In this document: positions 37,448 through 46,693 of the stretch, one piece after another
Position numbering within the stretch: the first letter of the stretch is position 1
Layout of the letters: each line of letters opens with the position of its first letter
Assembly: GCF_920984675.1 (NCBI RefSeq)
Contig: NZ_CAKLBV010000022.1
Span: 1 to 64,000, forward strand
Direction: 5' to 3'
Length of the DNA: 64,000 nucleotides
DNA from: Methylobacterium sp. Leaf118
GTDB lineage: Bacteria; Pseudomonadota; Alphaproteobacteria; Rhizobiales; Beijerinckiaceae
Notes under the pieces: generated by a model
The model's database searches: none
The model's input: only the letters and a program-made list of their open reading frames with translations
Told to the model about the DNA's origin: nothing
Made by a program: the position numbers and the translations under genes

Positions 37448-38845
37448 GTGAGAGAACGGAAACCTGCGGCGCGGTCTGCGCTTCGGCTCGCCGGTGCTGT
37501 CGTCACGGCACTCGCCGCCGCCAGCCCGGCCGCCGCCGAAACCCTCGAGAGCGCGCTATCGCGCGCCTACCAGGCGAACCCGGCGCTGAACGCCGCACGG
37601 GCGGGGCTGCGCGTGAGCGACGAGGACGTGAACCGGTTCCAGGCCGGATACCGGCCGAACGCCGCCATCTCGGCGGATATCGGCATCCAGACCTTTCAGG
37701 GCCGCACCGCCCGCCAACAGATCCCCGCGAGCCTCGCCACCACGGTGCCGGGCGGCGCCGGCCTCACCGTCAACCAGAATGTGTTCGACGGGTTCCAGAC
37801 CGACAACCGCGTCCGCGCCGCCGAGTCGACGGTTCTGAGCACCCGCGAGTCGCTGCGCCAGACCGAGATGAACACGCTGTTCAACGCCGCCCAGGCGTAC
37901 ATGAACGTGCTCTCGGACACCGCCACCCTGGAATTGCAGCGCAACAACGTCGAGGTGCTCGAGGAGCAGCTCCGTCAGACCCGCGACCGCTTCAACGTCG
38001 GCGAGGTGACCCGGACCGACGTGGCCCAGGCCGAGGCGCGCCTCGCGGGTGCCCGGTCCCAGGTCGCCACGGCGGAAGCGCAGCTGCGCGCCTCCATCGG
38101 CATTTACCGCCAGATCGTCGGCGTCGAGCCGCGCCAGCTCTCGCCGGGCCGGCCGCTGGACCGCTACGTGCCGGGCAATCTCGACCAAGCCATCGTCATC
38201 GGCCTCAAGGAGCACCCGCAGATCCTCGCGGCGCTCCACGCGGTCGACGTGGCGGAGTTGCAGGTGAAGGTGGCCGAGGGCTCCCTCTACCCGCAGGCGC
38301 AGATCACCGGCGCGGTGCAACAGCGCTACGACCAGCAGTTTCCCGGCGACAACGGCGTCACCGCCTCGATCGTCGGCCGCGTCAACATCCCGCTCTACCA
38401 GGGCGGCGCGGAGTACGCGCTGATCCGGCAGGCCAAGGAAACCGTCGGCCAGCGCCGCCTGGAGGCGGACCAGAACCGCGACCTCATCCGCGCCTCGATC
38501 GTCCGGACCTGGGGCAATCTCGAAGCCTCGAAGGCGCAGGTGATCGCCTCCCAGGCCCAGGTCCAGGCCAACGAGGTGGCGCTGAATGGCGTGCGCGAGG
38601 AAGCCCGCGTCGGGCAGCGCACCACGCTCGACGTGCTCAACGCGCAGCAGGAACTGCTGAACGCCCGGGTGAACCTGATCCTGGCCCAGCGCAACCGCGT
38701 CGTGAACTCCTACGACGTGGTCCAGGCGATCGGCCGGCTGACCGTGCGCTTCACCTCGCTGCCGGTGACGCCCTACAGCCCGCGGGAGCATTTCGACCAG
38801 GTGCGCGATCTCTGGTTCGGCGTGCGCACGCCCGACGGACGCTGA
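37448..38845 (+). CDS. tolC: TolC family outer-membrane efflux/secretion channel
   Basis: The 465-residue protein has a signal peptide (SALRLAGAVVTALAAASPAAAE) and two outer-membrane efflux domains; repeats begin LESALSRAYQANPALNAARA and VAEGSLYPQAQITGAVQQRY, and the C-terminal coiled coil includes EARVGQRTTLDVLNAQQEL. It would form the outer-membrane duct for type I secretion or RND efflux. GTG 37448 is chosen because AAGGG lies nine bases upstream and the signal peptide follows; ATG 37391 is the alternative. It stands between the PIMT-like gene and popZ. Confidence 0.92.
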   Translation: MRERKPAARSALRLAGAVVTALAAASPAAAETLESALSRAYQANPALNAARAGLRVSDEDVNRFQAGYRPNAAISADIGIQTFQGRTARQQIPASLATTVPGGAGLTVNQNVFDGFQTDNRVRAAESTVLSTRESLRQTEMNTLFNAAQAYMNVLSDTATLELQRNNVEVLEEQLRQTRDRFNVGEVTRTDVAQAEARLAGARSQVATAEAQLRASIGIYRQIVGVEPRQLSPGRPLDRYVPGNLDQAIVIGLKEHPQILAALHAVDVAELQVKVAEGSLYPQAQITGAVQQRYDQQFPGDNGVTASIVGRVNIPLYQGGAEYALIRQAKETVGQRRLEADQNRDLIRASIVRTWGNLEASKAQVIASQAQVQANEVALNGVREEARVGQRTTLDVLNAQQELLNARVNLILAQRNRVVNSYDVVQAIGRLTVRFTSLPVTPYSPREHFDQVRDLWFGVRTPDGR

Positions 38846-38972
38846 CCCGGCGGGCCGTTCCCCGGAGGATTCCTGTTGGCCGCCCCGCGGACACGGTTGA
38901 TGCGGACGCAGACGATGAAATAGTTGGTTAACCATTTCGTCGTCTTGTCAATTGTCACCGAGTACCGACCAG

Positions 38973-39551
38973 ATGAGCGCAGCGAGCCTCAAGGCCCAGG
39001 ACAAGACCCAGGAACCCTCGATGGAGGAGATCCTGGCCTCGATCCGGCGCATCATCGCGGATGATCAGGCGCCCAAGCCCGTCGAGGTCGCGCCTCCGCC
39101 GCCACCGCCCCCCGCCGACGAAGAGGACGACATCCTCGATTTGGCCGGCGTCGCCGAGCCGGTGCGCAAGCCCGAGCCCGATCCCTTCGACCTGCCGGAC
39201 ATCGATTTCCGGGCGCCGGAACCGGAGCCGGAGCCCGCCTTCGACCTGAAGGCGATGTTCGAACCGGAGCCGCCCCCGCCACCACCGCCGCCGCGCCCGG
39301 TGGAGCGCATCCGCGCGGCGGTCGAGGAGGAGGCGACCGAGCGCCTCGTCTCGTCGAGCACGCTCGAGACGGCGGGGCAGAGCTTCCAGCTTCTCGCCCA
39401 CACGGTGCTCGGGAACAACGCCCGGACCCTGGAGGACATCGTCAAGGAGATGCTCCGGCCGATGCTCAAGGGCTGGCTCGACGAGAACCTGCCGGTCATG
39501 GTCGAGCGGATGGTGCGCGTCGAGATCGAGCGGATCGCCCGGGGCCGGTAG
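38973..39551 (+). CDS. popZ: PopZ, polar organizing protein (DUF2497)
   Basis: The 192-residue protein has the three-part PopZ layout: an N-terminal helix (EPSMEEILASIRRIIADD), a long Pro/Asp/Glu-rich disordered middle (residues about 25-115), and C-terminal helices for self-assembly (LEDIVKEMLRPMLKGWLDEN, LPVMVERMVRVEIERIA). PopZ forms a cell-pole network and anchors ParB-bound origins. ATG 38973 is chosen over TTG 38952. A palindromic GGTTAACC lies at about 38928-38935 upstream, a half-match to a CtrA site. Confidence 0.9.
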   Translation: MSAASLKAQDKTQEPSMEEILASIRRIIADDQAPKPVEVAPPPPPPPADEEDDILDLAGVAEPVRKPEPDPFDLPDIDFRAPEPEPEPAFDLKAMFEPEPPPPPPPPRPVERIRAAVEEEATERLVSSSTLETAGQSFQLLAHTVLGNNARTLEDIVKEMLRPMLKGWLDENLPVMVERMVRVEIERIARGR

Positions 39552-39657
39552 GCGCGCCCGGAGGCGCCGCGCCTCGTCCGGGGAATCGGATTCGGGGCGC
39601 GCGGCGCGCGCGGCACGAGCCCGATCGGGGTTGTTTCGGGCGCCGGCCTCTTTTGCC

Positions 39658-40401
39658 CTAGCCCGATGCGAGCGGCGGCGACGCCTCGTCCGCCGTTTCC
39701 TCGACCGGGGCCTCCCGGTCGCCCCGGAACCCCGTCGCCAGCACGTAGAGCTCGCTCGAATCCGCCCGGCTCGCGGCGGGCTTCACGTGGCGCACGGTCG
39801 CGAAGTCGCGCTTCAGGTCGGCCAGCAGCTCGCCCTCGGTGCCGCCCTGGAACACCTTGGCGAGATAGGCGCCGCCCGGGGCCAGGATCTCGCGAGCGAA
39901 GGCCGCGGCAGTCTCGGCGAGCCCGATGATGCGCAGGTGGTCGGTCTTCTTGTGGCCGGTGGTGTTGGCGGCCATGTCGGACAGGACGAGGTCGGCCCGG
40001 CCGCCCAGCAGCTCGGTCAGGCGCTCGGGGGCGGAGGGGTCGAGGAAGTCGAGGGTGATGAAGGTGGCGCCCGCCATCGGCTCGATGTCGAGCAGGTCGA
40101 TCCCGACGACCCGGCCGCTCTCGCCCACGGTCTTGACCGCGACCTGCGCCCAGCCGCCCGGCGCGGCACCGAGATCGAGCACCTTCTGCCCGGGCTTCAG
40201 GAGCTTGAAGCGCTCGTCGATCTCGATGAGCTTGAACGCCGCGCGCGAGCGAAAGCCCTCGCGCTTGGCGCGGGCCACATAGGGATCGTTGAGCTGGCGC
40301 TCCAGCCAGCGCTTCTGCGAGAGCGTGCGCCCGCGCCCGGTCTTCACCCGCTGCTTCAGGTCGCCGCGCAGGCCGCTCGTCCCGCCTCGCCGGTCGCTCA
40401 T
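39658..40401 (-). CDS. rlmE: 23S rRNA (uridine-2552-2'-O)-methyltransferase RlmE/FtsJ
   Basis: RlmE methylates the ribose of U2552 in 23S rRNA with SAM. The 247-residue protein has the SAM motif [14 protein letters not shown] and catalytic residues in [40 protein letters not shown] and [13 protein letters not shown], matching the K-D-K-E set. The C-terminal 25 residues and the basic N-terminus ([12 protein letters not shown]) are typical. It lies downstream of a ppx/gppA gene in the same direction, a common pairing. Confidence 0.95.
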   Translation of the reverse strand: MSDRRGGTSGLRGDLKQRVKTGRGRTLSQKRWLERQLNDPYVARAKREGFRSRAAFKLIEIDERFKLLKPGQKVLDLGAAPGGWAQVAVKTVGESGRVVGIDLLDIEPMAGATFITLDFLDPSAPERLTELLGGRADLVLSDMAANTTGHKKTDHLRIIGLAETAAAFAREILAPGGAYLAKVFQGGTEGELLADLKRDFATVRHVKPAASRADSSELYVLATGFRGDREAPVEETADEASPPLASG

Positions 40402-40557
40402 GATGTTGGTCCTCTCACGGGGCCGTCCGGGACGAGTCCCGAACAGGCTGCGCAGGATGCTTGCCTAGGCCCTTGTGCCGCATCGGCTTTTTCGAGAGCC
40501 GACGCGCCCCTCCCAGGCCGCTGCTCTAGCGGAATGCCGCCTGCGCGCAAAGAAGGT

Positions 40558-41682
40558 TCAGCGAGAGCGCCCCCGGCGCCAGACGCCGTCCTCGCGCATC
40601 ATGTTCATGAGCAGGCCCTCGCGCAGGCCCCGGTCGGCGATGCGCAGGCGGTCGGACGGGAAGACCCGGCGGATCGCCTCCAGGATGGCGCAGCCGGCGA
40701 GCACGAGGTCGGCGCGATCGCGGCCGATGCAGGGGTTGTCGGCGCGCTGCTCCAGGCGGGTGTCGAGCAGGTCCTCGATGGCGTCGCTGACCTCGAAGTC
40801 GCTCATCCACAACCCGTCGACCCGGCGCCGCTCGTAGCGGGCGAGCCGCAGGTGCATGGCGGCGAGCGTCGTCACCGTGCCCGACGTGCCGAGCAGGTGG
40901 AAGGAGGGGGCGGTGGCGGCAGCGGCGGCGCGGATGGCGAAGGGCGAGAGCAGGTCGCCGACCTCCTCGACCATGCCCTCGAAGGTCAGGCGAGTCACCT
41001 CGGTGCCGCCATGGCGCTCGGCCAGCGTCACCACGCCGACGGGCAGCGAATCCCAGGCGCGGATGCGCAGGGTCGGGTCGGTCGAGGGGTTGGCCGCCGC
41101 GCCGTCGAGCCACGCGATTTCGGTGGAGCCGCCGCCGATGTCGAAGATCACGACCGATTCCGCTCGCGGATCGGCGAGGGCGGCGCAGCCGGTGACGGCG
41201 AGATAGGCCTCGGTCTGCCGGTCGACGATCTCGAGGTCGAGGCCGACCTCCGCTCGCACGCGCTCGACGAACTCGGTCCCGTTGACGGCGAGCCGGCAGG
41301 CCTCGGTGGCGATGACCTTCGAGCGGGCGACACCCCGGGCCTTCATCTTGGCCTTGCAGATCCGCAGGGCTTCCACGGTCCGCTCGATCGCCGCTTCGGT
41401 GAGGCGGTTCGAACTGCCGAGCCCCTCGCCGAGGCGCACGATGCGCGAGAAGGCGTCGATGACGCGAAAGCCGCTGGGCGTCGGCTCGGCGACGAGCAGG
41501 CGGCAATTGTTGGTGCCGAGGTCGAGGGCGGCGTAGGCGTCGCGGCGCCCGCCGCGGCCCGGCTCGTAGCGGGTGGGATAGGGCTCGATCGGCCGGCCGC
41601 CCGTGACCGTGCGGGTGCCGTCCCGCGGCGGATGCGGGTCGGCGACGGGGCGGGCCGACACGGCGGCGCTCTCATCCCTCAT
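40558..41682 (-). CDS. Ppx/GppA family phosphatase
   Basis: This 374-residue protein is an exopolyphosphatase or pppGpp phosphohydrolase. ASKHA-fold motifs are visible: AALDLGTNNCRLLVAE at the start, AVTGCAALADP, VVIFDIGGGSTEIAWLDG and LLGTSGTVTTLAA, with the catalytic glutamate expected in AYLAVTGCA region. Only the N-terminal phosphatase domains are present; the C-terminal HD-type domain of E. coli Ppx is absent. ATG 41682 is chosen over GTG 41709, without a decisive ribosome site. It precedes rlmE by 156 bp. Confidence 0.9.
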   Translation of the reverse strand: MRDESAAVSARPVADPHPPRDGTRTVTGGRPIEPYPTRYEPGRGGRRDAYAALDLGTNNCRLLVAEPTPSGFRVIDAFSRIVRLGEGLGSSNRLTEAAIERTVEALRICKAKMKARGVARSKVIATEACRLAVNGTEFVERVRAEVGLDLEIVDRQTEAYLAVTGCAALADPRAESVVIFDIGGGSTEIAWLDGAAANPSTDPTLRIRAWDSLPVGVVTLAERHGGTEVTRLTFEGMVEEVGDLLSPFAIRAAAAATAPSFHLLGTSGTVTTLAAMHLRLARYERRRVDGLWMSDFEVSDAIEDLLDTRLEQRADNPCIGRDRADLVLAGCAILEAIRRVFPSDRLRIADRGLREGLLMNMMREDGVWRRGRSR

Positions 41683-41815
41683 GGAGGCGGCCGAACTTCC
41701 TGAACGCACGCGGTCCCGGCAGCAGGCCGGACCATCGTGGCCTTGAAGCTACAGGCGTTGCCCGGCAACTGCAAAGGCTCGATCGCCTCCCGTGCACGAT
41801 TTGCCGGCAGGATCG

Positions 41816-43000
41816 TCAGGGCCCGGCGGGGGTCTCGGCGGCGGCTTCGGCCCCCCGCGTCGGGTAGCTCCGCCCCTTCCAGACCGCGGCGCCGGCCGGG
41901 CCGGGCCGCAGCAGTGCGTTCCACTGGATCGCCAGCGCCGTGCAGACCGTCGCCGGGTGGAGCGGAATCGTGGCGACGGGCTCGGCGACCACGAGGGTGA
42001 TCGCCGCCCGGGTGGCCAGCGACACCAGGGCGGCCCCGCCCGCGATCCAGGCGGCGGTCGCGTCCCCGACGGCGAAGGCGAGGGCGAGGACCAGCCAGGG
42101 CAGGACGTGGCCGCCGAACAGGAGCAGCGTCCAGACCGGCAGGGCGCGGGGCGTGGCCATGCCCTCCCGGGCGTTCTTCGAGAAGCCGGCCCAGCTCTGC
42201 GCAAAATCGCGGTACATCCGGCAGGTGGCCAGCGCGTGACCGGCCACGAGGTCGGTGCGCAGGTCGCGTGCGCGGAACAGGCGCGGCAGACGCACCCCGT
42301 CATGGAGGGAGGTGCGGATCGCCGCGTGGCCGCCGCTGCGGGCATAGGCTTCGCGCTCGACCAGGATCAGCTGCCCGCAGGCGGCGCCGAGGGAGGGATC
42401 GGGCAGCAGGCGCATCAGCGCGATCGGCAGGTAGCCGATCAGGAGGACGTTGATCATCGGCACGGTCAGGCGCTCGCCGAGGCTCGCCATCAGTTGCCGC
42501 GGCACACCGCTGACGAGCCCGGCCCCGGCGCGCCTTGCATGGGCCACGAGGCCGGCGGCGGCGTTGGGCGCCAGCGTCACGTCGGCGTCGAGGAACAGGA
42601 AATGGTCGCCCCGCGCCTCGGCGGCCAGCGCCGCGAGGGCGTGGTTCTTGCCGGTCCAGCCCTCGGGCAAAGCGGGCACGGAGACGAGGCGCAGGCGCGG
42701 ATCGTCCCGGGCGATCGCCCGGACGATCTCGGCGGTCCCGTCGGTGGAATGGTCGTCGCCGACGAGCACCTCGACGGCGATGCCGGCGCTCGCGAGCGCG
42801 GCCCGCACGGTGCCCTCGATCACCGACGCCTCGTCGCGGGCAGGGATCAGGATCGAGACCAGCCCCTCGCTCTCAGGCGGCGGCTCCGGGGTGCGCAGCA
42901 GCGCGAGGTTCACGCCAGCGAGGCAGGCGGGCAGGAGCGCCAGGACGAGGCCGAGCACGGCGAGGGCAAAGATCACGGCGAGGATCACGGCCTGGATCAC
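41816..43000 (-). CDS. Membrane glycosyltransferase family 2 (HpnB/CrtQ-like)
   Basis: A 394-residue GT-A enzyme with an N-terminal membrane anchor, the UDP-sugar motifs LIPARDEASVIEGTV, VGDDHSTDGT and FLDADVTL, a GVPRQLMASLGERLTVPMIN segment, and three C-terminal membrane helices. The best-known relatives are hopanoid-associated HpnB and carotenoid CrtQ-type transferases. Its GTG overlaps the acyltransferase stop by four bases and both lie downstream of a carotenoid desaturase, so a glycosyl transfer to a C30 carotenoid acid or alcohol is the leading guess. Confidence 0.85.
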   Translation of the reverse strand: MIQAVILAVIFALAVLGLVLALLPACLAGVNLALLRTPEPPPESEGLVSILIPARDEASVIEGTVRAALASAGIAVEVLVGDDHSTDGTAEIVRAIARDDPRLRLVSVPALPEGWTGKNHALAALAAEARGDHFLFLDADVTLAPNAAAGLVAHARRAGAGLVSGVPRQLMASLGERLTVPMINVLLIGYLPIALMRLLPDPSLGAACGQLILVEREAYARSGGHAAIRTSLHDGVRLPRLFRARDLRTDLVAGHALATCRMYRDFAQSWAGFSKNAREGMATPRALPVWTLLLFGGHVLPWLVLALAFAVGDATAAWIAGGAALVSLATRAAITLVVAEPVATIPLHPATVCTALAIQWNALLRPGPAGAAVWKGRSYPTRGAEAAAETPAGP

Positions 43001-43809
43001 GTCTCGCGCCCTCCCTCGATGTCGTCCCGGCGGTGACCGGCCTCGAAACGCCGGCCCGTGAGCGCCGCCCCGAGCCGGCGCCAGCCGTCATAGATCCCGC
43101 CGACGCCCCGCCGCCCCGAGACCAAGGTCTCGAACCGTGCGGGATCGCGGGCGATCACGTCCGCCGCGAGGCGGTCGAGGGTTCCGGTCAGCGCCGCCTC
43201 CAGCCGGGCGAGGCGTTCCGGGCGGGGCAGCGCACGGAGTTCGGCGGCCGGGATCGGCGTTCCGAAGGCGCAGCAGGCCTCCGCGCCCCGTTCTTCCCAG
43301 AAGGCGTAGTCGAGGGCGAGGGGGACGAACAGGGCCTCGGGCGCGATCTCGGGCAGATGGGCGATGCCCGGCCGCAGGCCGAGAGGCCGGGCCCGGACAT
43401 CGGCGAAGCGGCCCTGCGCGGTGACCCACAGCGTCCGGCCCGGCACCGACAGCACGGCGCGGGAGGCGGACAGGAACTGCACGGCGCCGCGGCGGCTCTC
43501 CAGATCGACCGGGAAGGCGCCCATCCGGCGGAAGATGCCGTACTTCTCGAGCATCGCCGCGTCGAAGGGGGCGAAGCATTCCCGGTCCGGAAACAGCCGC
43601 CGGCCGAGCAGGATCAGGATCGCGGCGTCCCACCAGGCGGGGTGGTTGCAATAGACCACGAGGGTCGCCTGCTCCCCGAATTCGGCCGGAACGCCCCAGC
43701 GGGCGAGCCGCAGGGCGTTCATGTGGCGCCGCACGAAGCGGTCGAAATAGGCCGCCATGAAGCGCCAGACCAAGTCCGAGCGCTCGGGCGTGGGGGAGGG
43801 CGGTGTCAC
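42997..43809 (-). CDS. PlsC-type lysophospholipid/glycolipid acyltransferase
   Basis: The 270-residue protein contains the PlsC catalytic motif NHxxxxD (CNHPAWWDAAI near residues 55-65) and the FPEG-equivalent TLWVTAQGRFADVRARPLG. Only one weak membrane segment is seen. It transfers a fatty acyl group to a hydroxyl acceptor; given its place between a carotenoid desaturase and a glycosyltransferase, with a 4-bp overlap to the latter, a glycosylated carotenoid is a plausible acceptor. Start is GTG 43809, 20 bp after the desaturase stop. Confidence 0.85.
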   Translation of the reverse strand: MTPPSPTPERSDLVWRFMAAYFDRFVRRHMNALRLARWGVPAEFGEQATLVVYCNHPAWWDAAILILLGRRLFPDRECFAPFDAAMLEKYGIFRRMGAFPVDLESRRGAVQFLSASRAVLSVPGRTLWVTAQGRFADVRARPLGLRPGIAHLPEIAPEALFVPLALDYAFWEERGAEACCAFGTPIPAAELRALPRPERLARLEAALTGTLDRLAADVIARDPARFETLVSGRRGVGGIYDGWRRLGAALTGRRFEAGHRRDDIEGGRET

Positions 43810-43829
43810 GCGCCGGCTCGGGCGCCGGC

Positions 43830-45368
43830 TCAGGCGCTCTTGCGCAAATCCGGCCGAGCGCTGCCGCGCAGATCCTGGTCGAGGGCGTCCGCGGCGATCC
43901 AGCCGGACATCATCACCATCGGCATGCCGGGCCCCGGATGGGCGGCGCCGCCGGCGAGGTAGAGGCCGCGCACCTCCCGCGAGCGGTTGCCGGGCTTGAA
44001 CGCGCCCATCATCCGCCCGTGCGAGGCGAGCCCGTAGATCGCGCCGTTGAGGACCTTGTAGCGGTCGTGGATGTCCTGGGGCGTGAGGTGACGCTCGAGG
44101 ACGATACGGTCCTCGAGATCGGGCATGCCGCCGGTGCGCTTGAGCTTCTCCAGGATCGTGCGGCGATAGGCCGGGAACATCTTCGACCAGTCGTGATGCG
44201 GGCGCAGATACGGGGTGTGGACGAGGACGTAGAGGGCCTCGCCGCCCACCGGCGCCACGGAGGGATCGGTGGAGGAGGGGGCCGCGAGATAGGCGGTCGG
44301 ATCGGGGGCCGGCTCGCCCTTGCGGTAAATGAAGTCGAACTCCTCCTCGGGGTCGCGGGAGAAGACGAAATCGTGGTGCGCGAGGTGCTCGTAGCGCTTG
44401 TTCAGTCCGAGATAGAGGACGACGCCGGAGCAGGCCGGCTCGAAGCTCTTCTTCTCGTAGGTCTTGCCGACCTCGCCGCCCACGAGCTCGCGATAGGTGC
44501 GCACGGCATCCATGTTTGAGATCACGGCATCGTAGACCGCGGTGCCGTCGCGGGTGCGCAGGCCGCGGATCGCGCCGCCCGCGATGTCGAGGCCGGTCAC
44601 CTCGTCGGAGGATTTGAGCGTCGCGCCGAGTTCGGTGGCGAGCCGCATCAGCCCCTCAGCCACCGCGCGGGTGCCGCCCATCGGGTACCAGACGCCCTCG
44701 GCCGTCTGCATGTGGGCGATGGCGCAGAGCACCGCCGGCGCGCCGTAGGGCGAGGAGCCGACATACTGGACGAAGTGGTCGAGCATCTGCGCGAGGCGCG
44801 CGTCCTTCACCTTGCCGCGGATGGTGCTCGCGACGGTGGCGTGCATGCGCAGGGACAGCACGTCGCGCAGGGTGCCGGGATTCATGTTGGCGCGGATGTC
44901 GATCGTGTCGAACAGGTCCTGCACCGCCTTCCAGAAGAAGAACCTCTCCGACACGCCGTGCAGGTGCTCGGAGACGGCGATGAATTTCCGGTACCCGTCG
45001 CCCACGCCCTGACCCGGCGCGAAGCGGTCCATGGTGGCCGCCATGGCCTCCACGTCCTCGATCAGGTCGATCCGGGAGCCGTCGTCGAAGAAGCAGCGCC
45101 ATTGCGGGTCGAGCCGGCGCAGATCCATGTAGTCGTGCACGCTGCGGCCGGCCTCGGCGAAGATGCGCTCCAGGACGCGGGGCACGGTGAGGATGGTCGG
45201 GCCCATGTCGAAGCGGAAGCCGCCCTCGTGCAGCACGGCCGCCTTGCCGCCGAGCCACGCGTTCTTGTCGTAGACGGTGACACGATGCCCGCGCGCCGCT
45301 GCCACGCAGGCGGAGGCCAACCCGCCGAGACCGCTGCCGACCACCGCGACCGAAGAACCCTGGCTCAT
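43830..45368 (-). CDS. crtN: Carotenoid desaturase, phytoene desaturase/CrtN family
   Basis: The 512-residue FAD amine-oxidase-fold enzyme has the dinucleotide motif VAVVGSGLGGLASACVAAAR at the start, the WLGGKAAVLHEGGFRFDMGP segment, and the CrtI/CrtN C-terminal signature LYLAGGAAHPGPGMPMVMMS. It introduces double bonds into phytoene (C40) or diapophytoene/squalene (C30). In Methylobacterium the C30 route is expected, and adjoining acyl- and glycosyl-transferases recall staphyloxanthin-like tailoring; the CrtI versus CrtN choice is inference. ATG 45368 (MSQGSSVAVV) is the start; GTG alternatives lie upstream. First gene of an operon with the two transferases. Confidence 0.88.
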   Translation of the reverse strand: MSQGSSVAVVGSGLGGLASACVAAARGHRVTVYDKNAWLGGKAAVLHEGGFRFDMGPTILTVPRVLERIFAEAGRSVHDYMDLRRLDPQWRCFFDDGSRIDLIEDVEAMAATMDRFAPGQGVGDGYRKFIAVSEHLHGVSERFFFWKAVQDLFDTIDIRANMNPGTLRDVLSLRMHATVASTIRGKVKDARLAQMLDHFVQYVGSSPYGAPAVLCAIAHMQTAEGVWYPMGGTRAVAEGLMRLATELGATLKSSDEVTGLDIAGGAIRGLRTRDGTAVYDAVISNMDAVRTYRELVGGEVGKTYEKKSFEPACSGVVLYLGLNKRYEHLAHHDFVFSRDPEEEFDFIYRKGEPAPDPTAYLAAPSSTDPSVAPVGGEALYVLVHTPYLRPHHDWSKMFPAYRRTILEKLKRTGGMPDLEDRIVLERHLTPQDIHDRYKVLNGAIYGLASHGRMMGAFKPGNRSREVRGLYLAGGAAHPGPGMPMVMMSGWIAADALDQDLRGSARPDLRKSA

Positions 45369-45639
45369 TGGAAACGCGTCTCCCCCGGGGGCCGGCACGA
45401 CGGCCCCCGGGATAAAGCTAAGCCGGACACTCGGCGGGTCAACGCGTTACCCGGTCGCGGCCGGGCCGAGCCGGACGATCCGCCGGTGGATCGGCGATGG
45501 CCCAAGGGGACGGCTCGAGGGGACGGCTCAAGGGGACGGCTGACGACGGCGACGGGGCGTGCGGTGCAACCGGGGCCCGACTGAGCCGTTGAGTCCAGCT
45601 TGGGGCTGAGGCCGAGAGGCGGCCGGCGGAGGAAGGACG

Positions 45640-45933
45640 ATGCGCAGCGGCAACGGGGGCGGGGGTGCCGGAGACCGGACCGTGACCTTCCTCGGGCGCG
45701 GGCTCGCCCTCCGCTCGCCGACGCGGCTCACCCTCCTGGTCTGTCCGCTCTGTTCGCAGCGGAACGGCGAGCGGACGGCGGAATTCGGAACCTGTGTCTG
45801 GTGCGGCTATCAACCGTCCGAGCGCGACGAGGTGCCGTTCGAAACCGCAGGGCGGACGGGACCGGACCATCGCGGCCCCGTCGAGCGCCCGGCCCCCGCG
45901 CGGCGGGCCTTCAGTGCACTTGTTAACAAATGA
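45640..45933 (+). CDS. Small zinc-ribbon protein
   Basis: The 97-residue product has two CxxC pairs (CPLCSQRNGE and CVWCGYQP) about 13 residues apart, typical of a zinc ribbon. The flanks are Gly/Arg- and Pro-rich and probably disordered. GGAGGAAGG lies just before the ATG. It might bind nucleic acid or a protein partner; no function known. It precedes the XRE regulator by 180 bp. Confidence 0.65.
   Translation: MRSGNGGGGAGDRTVTFLGRGLALRSPTRLTLLVCPLCSQRNGERTAEFGTCVWCGYQPSERDEVPFETAGRTGPDHRGPVERPAPARRAFSALVNK
45920..45929 (+). promoter_or_regulatory. TTGTTAACAA palindrome upstream of the XRE gene
   Basis: A perfect 10-bp palindrome at the end of the zinc-ribbon gene, about 185 bp before the XRE regulator start. 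It lies in an AT-richer patch that continues with ATGACAATTTCTGTACAT. It could be an operator for the regulator or part of its promoter; not proven. Confidence 0.3.
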
Positions 45934-46113
45934 CAATTTCTGTACATCGTTGCGCTCGGGCCGGCTGATCGTCTTGCATGACGGGTCAATTCGGTCGAAC
46001 CAGGGGCCAGGCCCCCGGGGGGCGGAACGTTGGCAGGATCGTCGGCCCGACCGGGCGCGACGGCCATGGGCGAGGTATCCCGCGATGTGCGTGCGGGTCC
46101 GCGTGGGACGATC

Positions 46114-46521
46114 ATGGCAGGACAAAAGACCGACGAGCGTGATGTCCTCCTCGGACGACGCATCTCGGAGCAGCGCAAGCGATCCCGGCTGACCCAGAGG
46201 GCGGTGGCGGACAGCTTCGGAATGTCGGCCGCTCAGCTCCAGAAATACGAGAAGGGCGTCAACCGGATCAGCGCGATCCATCTCGCGATCCTCAGCCGCA
46301 TGACCAACACGCCGCTCGCCGAATTTCTGGACGGCATTCCGCATCCGGACGCGGAGACCGAACGCGGGTTCGCCGAGGGGCCTCAGCAGTCCTACGCGGC
46401 GGAGCCCTGGTCCGACCTCGCCCGGGCCTTCGCCCGCCAGCTCAGCGAGAGCTTCAGCGAGGAGCAGCGGCGCGAGATCTCCGCGGCGGTCGAGGTGTTC
46501 GGCCGCGAATTGAAGGGCTGA
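46114..46521 (+). CDS. XRE-family transcriptional regulator (metK-linked, PhrR/PraR-like)
   Basis: The 135-residue protein has an N-terminal helix-turn-helix (LLGRRISEQRKRSRLTQRAV, SFGMSAAQLQKYEKGVNRIS) that reads DNA, and a helical C-terminal half (PWSDLARAFARQLSESFSEEQ) probably for dimerisation. The gene sits directly upstream of metK and trmB, an order conserved in Rhizobiales, where regulators of this type (PhrR/PraR) control quorum and surface traits; specific identity is inference. ATG 46114 gives the normal length; no strong ribosome site. A 22-bp palindrome lies between it and metK. Confidence 0.85.
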   Translation: MAGQKTDERDVLLGRRISEQRKRSRLTQRAVADSFGMSAAQLQKYEKGVNRISAIHLAILSRMTNTPLAEFLDGIPHPDAETERGFAEGPQQSYAAEPWSDLARAFARQLSESFSEEQRREISAAVEVFGRELKG

Positions 46522-46560
46522 CGCGCCCCACGACGCCCCACTCCGAGCGACGCGGGGACG

Positions 46561-46582
46561 ATCGTTCGTTATAACGGACGAT
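46561..46582 (+). promoter_or_regulatory. 22-bp palindrome between the XRE gene and metK
   Basis: ATCGTTCGTTA and TAACGGACGAT are inverted repeats with one mismatch in 11, centred 122 bp before the metK start. It is a candidate operator for the XRE regulator or another dimeric protein controlling metK. I do not recognise a known SAM-riboswitch in this leader. Confidence 0.45.
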
Positions 46583-46693
46583 TCCGCTGTTCCGGCTTGA
46601 CCCTCCGAATCGTCGATGCAACAAGCCGCGACCGCAAGACCGGGTCGAGCGCCGCTGCGACGGAGGCGTGCCCGATGTCCGAGGGTGCACCCG

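Noticed and set aside
46522..46693. SAM riboswitch before metK
   Set aside because: None of the conserved SAM-I, SAM-II or SAM/SAH core sequences that I know is visible; only a palindrome is present.
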